In this document: in pieces, positions 9,760 to 18,205 of the stretch
Layout: every line of letters begins with the position of its first letter
How positions within the stretch are numbered: position 1 is the stretch's first letter
Source of the DNA: Phycisphaerales bacterium
GTDB lineage: Bacteria > Planctomycetota > Phycisphaerae > Tepidisphaerales > Tepidisphaeraceae
DNA length: 50,298 bases
NCBI GenBank assembly: GCA_020853095.1
Contig: JADYZN010000059.1
Location: 1-50,298 of the forward strand
Direction of reading: 5' to 3'
Program-made: the position numbers and the translations under genes
The notes under the pieces: model-generated
Seen by the model: the letters and a program-made list of their open reading frames with translations, nothing else
Database searches by the model: none
Told to the model about the DNA's origin: nothing

Positions 9760-9804
9760 CATCAACTCCATGAAATTATTCCGCCGAAGTCGGCCGGCCA
9801 TGAC

Positions 9805-9833
9805 TATAATAGCCTGTGTGGCCGGTTTGTCGC
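9805..9833. promoter_or_regulatory. Overlapping divergent promoter boxes
   Basis: On the minus strand GCGACA (9828-9833), 16 bp, TATTAT (9806-9811) points to the aminotransferase gene. On the plus strand TATAAT (9805-9810), identical to the consensus -10, stands 50 bases before the TPR/peptidase gene but lacks a convincing -35. The two -10 boxes occupy almost the same bases, so the two directions should compete for polymerase. Confidence 0.45.
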
Positions 9834-9859
9834 CGCGCCTTTAATTGGTCGAGGTACGG

Positions 9860-12448
9860 ATGGGCGGACGACTGGCTTGGATCGGGCTGATGGGAATGGT
9901 GCTGCTGGGGGCCGTTCCAGTCTGGGCGTTTGATTTTGTCAGGGAGTCGATCCCGCGATCATGGGTGGATCAGGTCATGCCCGAAGACCTGCCGCCGCTG
10001 GACTATCCGGCCTATTTCAACGATCTGGACAAGGCCCGCGCCCAGGTGTTTCATGGGCGGTATCGAACCGCGCTTTTCACGCTGCATCGAATCAAAGTGC
10101 GGGATGTCGAATCGACTCTGGTTCGCATGGAGGCGCTGGGCGCGCTGGGCCGGTATGAAGAGGCATTGAAATGCGCCGATGAACCGGCCATGTCAGGCGA
10201 TGGGCGGGTGGCGGTTCAGAAGGCCATCGTACTGGGGCAGATGGGCCGATTGGATCTGGCCGTTGATCTGCTGCATCAGACACTCAAAACACACCCCGAT
10301 TTGATCGGGGCACATTATCAACTGGGCGCATTGCTGGAACAGGCCGGCGATCTGGAGGGGGCCAGGAAGGCGTACGGTTGGTTCAACGATCCGCCGCAGC
10401 GATATTTTGACCGGTGGATCGGAGGCGCGGATCAGCGGGAGGCGGTGTTTGAAGACGCCGGGAATGTCGTGCTGATCGGCCGGGCATTGGATCGCTATGC
10501 AGCGCTGACGGGGGCCTATCAGAACAACCGCAAGCTGCATGATGTGATCCTGGGCATGTTTGTGCGGGCGTATGATGTCATCGACCGCCAATACTGGCCG
10601 GCCCATGTCGCGGCGGCGGAGTATTTTTTAAGCCACGATGATGAGGAAAACGCGCTGCGGGAATTGAAAATCGCCCAGAAGGCCAACCCGTTTGACGAGC
10701 ATTCGCTGCAACTGCTGGGGAGGATGGCGGTCGAGAATTTCAATTTTGACGGGGCGGATCTCGCGGCCGCGACGATGCGGAAGGCGAAGCCCGATTCGCC
10801 GGCGGCGGATCTGCTGGAAGCCCGCAACCTCCTTCGACAGCGCCGGCCGGCCGATGCGGATCCGTTGCTGGGGAAAGTATTGGCCGTTCAACCGGAAAAT
10901 CTGCAGGCGCTGGGGCTGCTGGCGGCGGTGCGGTCGCTGCAGTTGCGGGATGATGAATCGGCCGACCTGCTGCGGCGGGTGGAACGGATCGATCCGGACA
11001 ACGCCTCGGCCTATTTTGAAATCGCCGAACAACTGTCGGCCATGCGACAGTATCCCCGCGCGGCCGAGATGTATCAAAAGGCCACCGACCGCGCCCCCTG
11101 GTGGACGGCGGCCCACAACGGGCTGGGGTTGCTGTACACCCAAAGCGGCGATGAGGACAAGGCGCTGGCCGTGCTGGAAGCGGCCCGCCTGCTCGATCCA
11201 TTCAACGTCCGCACCACCAATTATCTGCGATTGCTGGATGACCTGAGACAATTCGCCCGCAGGGAATCGGCTCATTTTGTCGTCTTTTATGACCCGGCGA
11301 CCGATCCGGTGATCCCGGAGTATTTCAACGATTACCTGGAGTCGATCTATCCGCAGGTGTGCGGGGCGTTTGGCCATGAGCCGGCCGTCAAGACGTACAT
11401 CGAGGTCTTTCCCACCCATGATGCGTTTTCCGTGCGAACGACCGGTTCGCCCTGGATCGGCACGGTGGGCGCCAGCACCGGCCGGGTGATCGCGCTGGTC
11501 GCCCCGCGCAAAGGCAAACAGACGATGGGGCCGTTCAACTGGGCGCAGGTGCTGCGGCATGAATTCACCCATACGGTCACGTTGTCGGCCACCGACAACC
11601 GCATCTCGCACTGGATGACCGAAGGGTTGGCGGTCTGCCAGGAACATGCGCCGATCCCCTGGGCGTGGGCGCCGATGCTGTATCAAGCCGTTCATCGCGA
11701 TGAATTGTTCACGATGGAAGGGCTGACCTGGGGATTCGTGCGGCCGCGCCGGCCGATCGACCGGCAACTCGCCTATGCCCAATCCTTCTGGATCTGCTCC
11801 TACATCGAACAGACGTACGGCCACGCGGCGATCCTGCGGATGATGGAGGAATATCGCAAAGGCCGGCGACAGGAGGATATTTTCCCCACGGTGTTGGGGC
11901 GGGATGAAGCACAATTTTCAAGTGAATTTTTTGAATGGGCTAAAAAGCAGGTGGATGGATGGGGGTATGATCCTCAGACCACCGCCCTGTACGAAACCTT
12001 GCGCCAGGAGGGAGAATCGTTGATCAAATCCCGCCAATACCCGGCCGCGCTGACAACATGGCAACGGATCGCAAAGCTGCGCCCGATGGATGCCCTGCCC
12101 CACCAGCGTCTGGCCGGTCTGTATCTGACCAAGGCGATCAACGACCCGCAAAATGCCCTGGAGCACCTGATCATCCTGCATCGAGCCGAACTGCACGACA
12201 ACGCCTACGCCAAACGCATCGCACGGATCTACCGCGATTTGAACCGGTTGGACGATGCGATCCGGTATGCCATGCAGGCGATCTACATCAACCCATACGA
12301 CCTCAACGCCCACGAATTGATGATGGAACTGGAAGAAAAGAGTCATAATCAGGCAGGAATGGCTCGCGAGAAGCGGGTGATCGAGATCCTCCGAACATGG
12401 CTTTCATCCTCCAAACGCACTCCCGGTTCAACACAGGTGACCCCATGA
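9860..12448 (+). CDS. Secreted TPR protein with gluzincin (MA-type) peptidase domain
   Basis: An 862-residue exported protein. The first 23 or so residues (MGGRLAWIGLMGMVLLGAV, then PVWA) form a signal peptide. Degenerate tetratricopeptide repeats fill about residues 45-460, a metallopeptidase domain follows, and a few more TPRs close the protein. The peptidase has HEFTH at residues 567-571 and the third zinc ligand E588 in WMTEGLAV, the gluzincin HExxH...E pattern with all key residues present. The substrate is unknown. ATG at 9860 behind GAGG is preferred over an in-frame TTG at 9845. Its TGA overlaps the ATG of the next gene (ATGA), so the pair is translationally coupled. Confidence 0.85.
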   Translation: MGGRLAWIGLMGMVLLGAVPVWAFDFVRESIPRSWVDQVMPEDLPPLDYPAYFNDLDKARAQVFHGRYRTALFTLHRIKVRDVESTLVRMEALGALGRYEEALKCADEPAMSGDGRVAVQKAIVLGQMGRLDLAVDLLHQTLKTHPDLIGAHYQLGALLEQAGDLEGARKAYGWFNDPPQRYFDRWIGGADQREAVFEDAGNVVLIGRALDRYAALTGAYQNNRKLHDVILGMFVRAYDVIDRQYWPAHVAAAEYFLSHDDEENALRELKIAQKANPFDEHSLQLLGRMAVENFNFDGADLAAATMRKAKPDSPAADLLEARNLLRQRRPADADPLLGKVLAVQPENLQALGLLAAVRSLQLRDDESADLLRRVERIDPDNASAYFEIAEQLSAMRQYPRAAEMYQKATDRAPWWTAAHNGLGLLYTQSGDEDKALAVLEAARLLDPFNVRTTNYLRLLDDLRQFARRESAHFVVFYDPATDPVIPEYFNDYLESIYPQVCGAFGHEPAVKTYIEVFPTHDAFSVRTTGSPWIGTVGASTGRVIALVAPRKGKQTMGPFNWAQVLRHEFTHTVTLSATDNRISHWMTEGLAVCQEHAPIPWAWAPMLYQAVHRDELFTMEGLTWGFVRPRRPIDRQLAYAQSFWICSYIEQTYGHAAILRMMEEYRKGRRQEDIFPTVLGRDEAQFSSEFFEWAKKQVDGWGYDPQTTALYETLRQEGESLIKSRQYPAALTTWQRIAKLRPMDALPHQRLAGLYLTKAINDPQNALEHLIILHRAELHDNAYAKRIARIYRDLNRLDDAIRYAMQAIYINPYDLNAHELMMELEEKSHNQAGMAREKRVIEILRTWLSSSKRTPGSTQVTP

Positions 12449-14490
12449 AGCAATTGACAGCACCTCTTGGCATCCTGCTGATCCTGTCCGGCGTCCAATG
12501 GATCGCCGCCCAGCAGATTCGCAACGGGCCGGCGATGCCTTCGGCGGTTTTGTTGCCGCCCGACCCTACCGGGCCGGCCGACCCCGCCGCCGATTGCCTT
12601 GCCTTTCGAAACAATCGCCAAAGCTGGTCCAACCTTGCCCGGCGCGGCAATCCGCTGCTGTTGCTCAATGCGCAACGCTATTCAGGCTCGCAGCCCGCAT
12701 TCCAACCTCCGGCCAAAACCGGCAGCGCATGGATGTATTACGGCGTTGCCAACGAACTGGCTTCGATGGCCTACGCGGCGGGCGATCCGCGTTCGCCTTT
12801 GCGGGGCCGGGTCGATCTTGTGAATTATTGCATCGGTGGCATCAACTGGCTGCTGAGCGAATGCGACCCGCAAGGCGCGTGGTGGTCGCCGCAGCGCAAT
12901 CTGGCCGGAGATCCGAACATCAACCGCTTCGTGCTGGTGCCGCTGCTCGACGCCACCCGATGGATTGGCATGACCCCCGCCGGCCCCAAGTTGTGGGCCA
13001 GATGGAAAGAACCGCTGGCGCAGACGATTGAATTGCAGCGACGCGCCTATCGAGGCGAAATTGCATGGGATGGGGGCGCCAAAGCCGGAGGCTTTTATCC
13101 CAATCAGGATGTCTCCTTTGCCCTGGCTTTGGCGTTGTCCGCCAGGCTGTACGACAGGGTGGATGATGCCCAATGGGCGGCGGACATGATTCAGAATATC
13201 GGCGACAATCTTCTGCCGGATGGCGCAATCCGCTACATCGGGGCGGAAAATGATGCGCCGCAATATCACACCCTGAATCTACTGATGCTGGCCCGTTACG
13301 CCGAAATCACCGGTGACAAGGTGTCACGCGATATATTGCGGAAAACAGCCAACTACTGGCCGTTGGTCTGCAGCGCCGAAGGACAGGCCGAATATTGGAG
13401 CTCCCCCTGGTGGAAACAGGATCAATGGCGGATCGAACCGGCCGACAGTTTCATCATCGCGGCCGGGGCGACGCAGGATGCCCGCAACCAGTGGTTGATG
13501 TGGCGCGTGCTGGAGCGTCAGAAACCAGTCGATCACCAGATTGCCGGAATCTATGCGGCCTCCTTCTGGCCCGGACTCGCCGGCGGCGAACCGATCCCCG
13601 GCCAATACACGGTTTTGGACAAAAACATGCGCGGCGCCCGCGGCCGCAACGGCCATTGGTACTATGGCGTCCTGCAGGGTCGCGGACTGCGTAACGTGTT
13701 CGCCGGTGGCATGCTCACACAAAGCATGGGCGAACCCATCGCCGCCGCGTTTGGCGGAGCGGAAATACACGTTCTGCAACCCTCGTTGGACGAACAGGGT
13801 CTGTGGCTCTCTCAGATGCAGGACAAAACCTCGCTGGCGATTCAACCCGATGGCGCAATGGCCCTGTCGGCCTGTTATTCGCTTCAACCGACCCGCATTA
13901 ACAACCATCCTTCACCGCAGACGCCCGATTCACCCTGGCGCGTGATCCAATCCTGGCGAGCCTCCGCCGATGGCATCACCGGCATGGTTCTGCTCGAAGC
14001 CGGACAGGGTGCTTCGGGGACCGCGATCGTCGGCAGGGTGTCGTTTGGGCCAGGGCAACTCGTTGCGGATGTCGATGGAAACTGGCATCTCAAAGGTCTG
14101 AAGGTCAGGCTATACGACCATTTCGGTGAAGCCGTCATCAAACCCGCTCCCAATCACAAAGGGTGGTGCGTTCTTGAGTTTGGCCGCAATGTTTCGACCA
14201 TCACGCCGGGCGACCGATTCACGTACAGCCTCTGGGTCGGTCCGGAATCCGCCACCCCACCGGCACGAATTGAATCGCTCCCCAAGGACATGGGCTGGAT
14301 CGCACAGGGTGGCGGCCGGCGCGCCTATGGTGTCCTTCTCAATCCCACCAACCAGGCCGTCTCCGATGTGTCATTGATGGAAAACACCCGTGCATGGCTG
14401 GGCGAGGATGGACAACTCACCCAGGCGACTCCAGAAGGAAAAATCGATCTCACTCTCGCACCCTGGCAATGCGCCCTACTGGAGAAATAA
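12445..14490 (+). CDS. Large secreted protein, possibly polysaccharide-active; function not recognised
   Basis: 681 residues with a clear signal peptide (MKQLTAPLGILLILSGVQWI, cleavage near IAAQ). The first two thirds are rich in Trp and Tyr and in helix-like segments spaced as in alpha/alpha-toroid lyases and hydrolases (for example GGINWLLSECDPQGAWW and YHTLNLLMLARYAEITG). The last third looks like a beta-sandwich. This layout resembles heparinase/alginate-lyase type proteins, but no catalytic signature is certain, so the role is inference. It is coupled by ATGA to the peptidase gene upstream, with AGGTGA as ribosome binding site. The end overlaps the convergent DnaQ-WYL gene by 15 bp. Confidence 0.75.
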   Translation: MKQLTAPLGILLILSGVQWIAAQQIRNGPAMPSAVLLPPDPTGPADPAADCLAFRNNRQSWSNLARRGNPLLLLNAQRYSGSQPAFQPPAKTGSAWMYYGVANELASMAYAAGDPRSPLRGRVDLVNYCIGGINWLLSECDPQGAWWSPQRNLAGDPNINRFVLVPLLDATRWIGMTPAGPKLWARWKEPLAQTIELQRRAYRGEIAWDGGAKAGGFYPNQDVSFALALALSARLYDRVDDAQWAADMIQNIGDNLLPDGAIRYIGAENDAPQYHTLNLLMLARYAEITGDKVSRDILRKTANYWPLVCSAEGQAEYWSSPWWKQDQWRIEPADSFIIAAGATQDARNQWLMWRVLERQKPVDHQIAGIYAASFWPGLAGGEPIPGQYTVLDKNMRGARGRNGHWYYGVLQGRGLRNVFAGGMLTQSMGEPIAAAFGGAEIHVLQPSLDEQGLWLSQMQDKTSLAIQPDGAMALSACYSLQPTRINNHPSPQTPDSPWRVIQSWRASADGITGMVLLEAGQGASGTAIVGRVSFGPGQLVADVDGNWHLKGLKVRLYDHFGEAVIKPAPNHKGWCVLEFGRNVSTITPGDRFTYSLWVGPESATPPARIESLPKDMGWIAQGGGRRAYGVLLNPTNQAVSDVSLMENTRAWLGEDGQLTQATPEGKIDLTLAPWQCALLEK

Positions 14491-15363
14491 TTCGCCTTCC
14501 TGTGTCGATGCCTCATCCTCCCGGACCATTCGCACGATCCGTTCCACCTTGAACGTCCGTTGGGCGTTGCGCAAATGACAATGCGCCACCAGCAGCAGTT
14601 CGCCGTTGCTGCGTCTCAGGTGCAGGGGCTGGATGGTGCGTTGCGTTCGACGGCCATCGGCGTCCAGGTATTCCATCACCACCGTCCGCCGCAACTCCAG
14701 TGCCTCTTCCAATTCCAGCGGCAGAAGGCTTTCCCTTTGCGTCCTCGGAAGCAGGCCCATCGGACCTCCCTGCTCCCGGATCGCATCGCACAGGCAACAC
14801 CCCCATCCTCCGGCCGGTTCCAGCAGACGTTCGAGAACCCGGTGTGTCGTCCGGGCATCCGCCAAAGCCCGATGCGCCGTGACTGGTTCGATCCCCAACC
14901 GTCGCGACAAGACCTGCAACCCGTTGCCACCCCGCCCCAGCCGCCTGCGGGCGATGCGAACGGTGTCCAGCACCGGCACTTCGCCCAGCACGTTCATCAT
15001 CTCCATCCCGGCTCGGCGAAACTCACGTTGTAAAAATGACAGGTCGAACCGGACGTTGTGACCCACGACCACCGCCCCATCATGGCCCCGCATCACCTCC
15101 AGCATCGCCGGCAACTGCTGGCCAAACGTCGGCCGGCCGGCGACCATCTCCTGCGTAATGCCGGTCAACGCCGACACCCCCGGCCCGATCCGCCGCTGGG
15201 GGTCGATCAACTGCTGATACTCGGCCGTGATTTTCCCCCCTTCCACCCGCACGCACCCCACCTCGATCACCCGATGCCCGAATTCCGCCGACGCCCCCGT
15301 GGTCTCGGTGTCCACAAAGACCAGCGGCAGATCACCCAATGTTTGGATCAGCGAGAACAACAT
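14476..15363 (-). CDS. DnaQ-family 3'-5' exonuclease fused to a C-terminal WYL domain
   Basis: The first 180 or so residues are a DEDDh exonuclease: D18 and E20 in FVDTETTG, the second acidic site in GHNVRFDLSFLQ, and the final HRALADARTTHRVL with H and D. It is closest to the epsilon subunit of DNA polymerase III and related proofreading/trimming nucleases. The last 80 residues (RTVVMEYLDADGRRTQRTIQ, PLHLRRSNGELLLVAHC, RTFKVERIVRM) match a WYL domain, known as a ligand- or nucleic-acid-binding regulator module. ATG at 15363 places the domain as usual; a GTG at 15405 without ribosome binding site would add 14 residues. Fusion confirmed as one uninterrupted frame. Confidence 0.85.
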   Translation of the reverse strand: MLFSLIQTLGDLPLVFVDTETTGASAEFGHRVIEVGCVRVEGGKITAEYQQLIDPQRRIGPGVSALTGITQEMVAGRPTFGQQLPAMLEVMRGHDGAVVVGHNVRFDLSFLQREFRRAGMEMMNVLGEVPVLDTVRIARRRLGRGGNGLQVLSRRLGIEPVTAHRALADARTTHRVLERLLEPAGGWGCCLCDAIREQGGPMGLLPRTQRESLLPLELEEALELRRTVVMEYLDADGRRTQRTIQPLHLRRSNGELLLVAHCHLRNAQRTFKVERIVRMVREDEASTQEGELFLQ

Positions 15364-15428
15364 GCCATCCGGCGTGGCGCATGTCGGCAGGATGCATTCA
15401 TTCACGCATCACGCATCACGAACCACGC

Positions 15429-15902
15429 CTAAAGTTCCACCCCGATAATGGATGCTTCAAAGACCATCGACCCATCCACCATCCCCTGCACCTTGCAACA
15501 AACCCGTTTGTGGCGTTCCCACACTTTCATCCCCAGGATGTACAACCGGCAGCCCGGCGACACCTGCTGGCGGAACTTGCAATCTTCCACGCCGCCAAAC
15601 CCGATGAAACCCTTCCACCCTGCGAATTTCCGCGTATAGAACGATGCCAGTTGCGCCCCCGCCTCGACCATCAACACCCCGGGCAGCAACGGCCGGCCGG
15701 GAATGTGACCTTTGACCCAGAATTCGTCCGCCCGGACATCCTTGTATCCGATCAATCTGGCACTGCCGGCGTCCGCGTAGACGATTCCGTTCAAATGCTC
15801 CATGTCCCCGCGCTGGGGGTTCATTTCGCGAATCGCCATCTGATCGTACACATCCTTGTTCAGGTCGATCCCGGTGATGTCAAAGAGCAACTGTGGGGGC
15901 AT
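15429..15902 (-). CDS. 3-hydroxyacyl-ACP dehydratase, FabZ/FabA-like hotdog protein
   Basis: A 157-residue hotdog-fold protein. GHIPGRPLLPGVLMVEAGAQ (residues 65-84) contains the catalytic histidine H66 and glutamate E80 of the FabZ/FabA dehydratases that remove water from 3-hydroxyacyl-ACP during fatty acid elongation. Length matches FabZ. AGGAT precedes ATG at 15902; a longer in-frame extension to 16142 runs through the Hc1 gene and is arginine-rich nonsense. It may act in standard fatty acid synthesis or with a dedicated lipid pathway; no other fab gene is near. Confidence 0.87.
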   Translation of the reverse strand: MPPQLLFDITGIDLNKDVYDQMAIREMNPQRGDMEHLNGIVYADAGSARLIGYKDVRADEFWVKGHIPGRPLLPGVLMVEAGAQLASFYTRKFAGWKGFIGFGGVEDCKFRQQVSPGCRLYILGMKVWERHKRVCCKVQGMVDGSMVFEASIIGVEL

Positions 15903-15990
15903 GGACGATCCTGCATGCTTGATGGCATCGAAAAGGTCCGCACACTTCCTGCGGACCCTGCTACGGACGACACGCTTTGACGGGCGGGCC

Positions 15991-16179
15991 TCAGCCGACG
16001 CTGCCCGGTTCGGCCTCGCGGCCTTCGAGCATTTTCTTGCGCACTTCCTGGGCCGCCGCCTTGATCTCCTGCATCTTTTTGCGAACCCGCGTGCTGGCGG
16101 CCTTGTTGCCGCCGAGGGCCTTTTGCACGTCGTCGTCCGCATCCTGCACCAGCCGTTTGAGATCCTCGTATTCCTGCAT
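15991..16179 (-). CDS. Histone H1-like nucleoid protein (Hc1 type)
   Basis: 62 residues, strongly helical and charged: MQEYEDLKRLVQDADDDVQ followed by GGNKAASTRVRKKMQEIKAA. The NKAAxTRxRKxxQEIKxxAQEVRK wording is that of the short Hc1/histone-H1-like DNA-binding proteins known from Chlamydiae and Planctomycetes, which compact the chromosome. GGAGG stands 5 bases before the ATG at 16179; a start at 16215 without such a site is less likely. A near-consensus promoter lies upstream, fitting an abundant protein. The FabZ-like gene follows 88 bases downstream. Confidence 0.75.
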   Translation of the reverse strand: MQEYEDLKRLVQDADDDVQKALGGNKAASTRVRKKMQEIKAAAQEVRKKMLEGREAEPGSVG

Positions 16180-16216
16180 AAAAACCTCCATCCAATGGTT
16201 AATGGTCAGGCACAAA

Positions 16217-16245
16217 ACTCTACTGGGATGGCCAAATCATGTCAA
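16217..16245 (-). promoter_or_regulatory. Strong candidate promoter for the Hc1-like gene
   Basis: Minus-strand TTGACA (16240-16245, perfect), a 17-bp spacer and TAGAGT (16217-16222). The expected start near 16210 gives a leader of about 30 bases with GGAGG near its end. Confidence 0.6.
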
Positions 16246-16286
16246 TTCGGCCGGTTGGCGAATCGAAACGAAATTTCGCGGGTATG

Positions 16287-16314
16287 TTGCCCTCGTTCAC
16301 GCGGCCGCTAAACT
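16287..16314 (+). promoter_or_regulatory. Candidate promoter for the PfkB-ispD pair
   Basis: TTGCCC (16287-16292), 16 bp, TAAACT (16309-16314); each box matches consensus at four positions. AAAGGAAA lies between it and the ATG at 16347. Confidence 0.35.
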
Positions 16315-16346
16315 GTCTCCCCATCCACTGAAAGGAAACTCGCTTC

Positions 16347-17480
16347 ATGGCTTTGTCCCGTGAAAACATCGCACAACAGGCCGGCCGCAAAATCACGTCG
16401 GCCGCCGCCGGATTGTCGGCGACGCACGCCACCATCGGGTTTGACGGGTTTGTCGACCACATCATCGACGTGGTGGACAAACGGTACGATTTCCAATCCT
16501 ACGACCCGCTCCGCACCATCTCGGCGTTCGCGCAAAAAGTCGCCGCCGCCGCCGGCGAATCCTCCAATTACGAACTGGTCACCAAGCAGATGAAGCTGGG
16601 GGGCAACGGCCCGATCATGGCCAACGCGATGGCCGCGTTCGGACTGGCGATCAATTACATCGGCATCGTCGGTTCGCCGGCCATCCACCCGGTCTTTGAG
16701 GAACTGGCCCGCCGTGCCAAAATTTTCAGCCTCGGCGAACCGGGCCAGACCATGGCGCTGGAATTCACCGATGGCAAGCTGTTGCTGGGCAACGTGCAGA
16801 CCTGCCTGGACGTCAACTGGAACAAGCTGGTCGAGCGGGTCGGCAAGAGCCAGCTCCAGCAGCTCATCGGCCAGTCCAAACTGATCGGCCTGGTCAACTG
16901 GACGATGCTCCCCTACATGACCGAAATCTGGCAGAAAATGCAGGCGGACGTTTTCCCGAACCTGCCCGCGGGCGACCGGATGCTCTTTGTCGATCTGGCC
17001 GATCCGGAAAAACGCCGGCCGGCCGACATCGTCGAGGCACTGGAACAACTGACGGCCTTCCAGAAGCAGGTCAACGTCACGCTGGGATTGAATCTCAAGG
17101 AAGCGGTCGAAATTCTTGAAGTGCTCCATCTTCCGACCGAATCCAACCACGAATCGGCCATCGAGGCCTATGCCCGCTCGATCCAGGAGAAATTAAATCT
17201 CTCCTGCGTGGTGATCCACCCCCGCCGTGCCGCCGCGGCCGCCACGGCCGAATCGTCCGCCCGGTTTGATGGGCCGTTCGTGCAACAACCCAAAATTTCC
17301 ACCGGCGCGGGAGATCATTTCAACGCCGGATTTTGCCTGGGAAGGATGCTGGGGATGACCCTGGAAGAATCCCTCTGCTGCGGCGTGGCCACCAGCGGAT
17401 ATTACGTCCGCACCGCCCTAAGCCCCACCGCGGCGCAACTGGCCGAATTTCTCGATCAACTTCCTCCGCCGCAGGGTTGA
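16347..17480 (+). CDS. PfkB-family carbohydrate/nucleoside kinase
   Basis: 377 residues of the ribokinase fold. The C-terminal PfkB signature KISTGAGDHFNAGF holds the anion hole and catalytic base D323. The N-terminal substrate part has GFDGFVDHIIDVVDKR and KLGGNGPIMANAMAAFG, where family members bind the sugar. The protein is longer than ribokinase and no specific subfamily was recognised, so the substrate stays open. ispD starts 7 bases after its stop, which implies one transcript, though no functional link is obvious. Confidence 0.83.
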   Translation: MALSRENIAQQAGRKITSAAAGLSATHATIGFDGFVDHIIDVVDKRYDFQSYDPLRTISAFAQKVAAAAGESSNYELVTKQMKLGGNGPIMANAMAAFGLAINYIGIVGSPAIHPVFEELARRAKIFSLGEPGQTMALEFTDGKLLLGNVQTCLDVNWNKLVERVGKSQLQQLIGQSKLIGLVNWTMLPYMTEIWQKMQADVFPNLPAGDRMLFVDLADPEKRRPADIVEALEQLTAFQKQVNVTLGLNLKEAVEILEVLHLPTESNHESAIEAYARSIQEKLNLSCVVIHPRRAAAAATAESSARFDGPFVQQPKISTGAGDHFNAGFCLGRMLGMTLEESLCCGVATSGYYVRTALSPTAAQLAEFLDQLPPPQG

Positions 17481-17487
17481 GTGCATC

Positions 17488-18198
17488 ATGACCTCCGAAC
17501 CACAGCTCGCGGTGATTTTGCCGGCCGGGGGCCGGTCGGTGAGGTTTGGAGGTGGCCGCAACAAGCTGCTGGAAGACTTGTCGGGCAAGACCATCCTCCG
17601 TCGAACGATTGATGCGATCATTGACCTGCCGCGGGTGGCCCTGGTGGTGTTGTCGGCGGGAGAAGCGATCAGGGAGTATTTCCAACAGGACCCGCTCGCC
17701 AAGGCGATGCTCCGGCAAAAAGGGAATAAACTCCGCATCGTCGATGGGGGCACATCGCGGGCGCACAGCGTGCTGTGCGGCCTGCGACAGGTGGAAAGCT
17801 CCATCGAATGGGTGGCGGTTCACGACGCCGCCCGCCCGCTGGTCACGGCCCAACTGTTTGACCGCACCTGCGAAGCCGCGTTTGAGCATGGCGCGGCCGT
17901 CCCCGCATTGGCGGTGGCGTTGACGATCAAACAAGCCCAAGGCCCCCTGCCCGCACCGGTGCAAAAAACCATCCCGCGGGATCAATTGTGGGCGATGCAA
18001 ACCCCCCAGGTGATGCGCCGGGCCGACCTGCTTGACGCTTTTGATCGATGTCCGTTGCCGTTGGATCAGATCACCGATGATGCCCAGTTGCTGGAACTGG
18101 CGGGCAAACCCGTCTGGCTGGTGGAAGGTCAGGAACGGAACATCAAAATCACCACCCCCGCCGACCTGCATCTGGCCGGGCGATTTCTGGCTCAATAA
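17488..18198 (+). CDS. ispD: 2-C-methyl-D-erythritol 4-phosphate cytidylyltransferase
   Basis: Third step of the MEP isoprenoid pathway: joins CTP and methylerythritol phosphate. 236 residues of the nucleotidyltransferase fold with LPAGGRSVRFGGGRNK (CTP-binding loop), DGGTSRAHSVLCGL, VAVHDAARPLV and WAMQTPQVMRRADLL. The RS(V)RFG loop and the lysine two residues after the arginine-asparagine are as in IspD. ispF, the next-but-one enzyme of the pathway, is in this window at 20978 on the other strand, separated by ruvAC and cysS. Convergent with ruvA, 7 bases apart. Confidence 0.93.
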   Translation: MTSEPQLAVILPAGGRSVRFGGGRNKLLEDLSGKTILRRTIDAIIDLPRVALVVLSAGEAIREYFQQDPLAKAMLRQKGNKLRIVDGGTSRAHSVLCGLRQVESSIEWVAVHDAARPLVTAQLFDRTCEAAFEHGAAVPALAVALTIKQAQGPLPAPVQKTIPRDQLWAMQTPQVMRRADLLDAFDRCPLPLDQITDDAQLLELAGKPVWLVEGQERNIKITTPADLHLAGRFLAQ

Positions 18199-18205
18199 AG
18201 CCATC

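Noticed and set aside
15402-15424. Short tandem repeat ACGCATC before the DnaQ-WYL gene
   Set aside because: Only two full units and a partial one; too short for a satellite or CRISPR.
15902-16142. N-terminal extension of the FabZ-like gene
   Set aside because: Arg-rich text that overlaps the Hc1-like gene in another frame; a ribosome binding site and ATG at 15902 explain the start.
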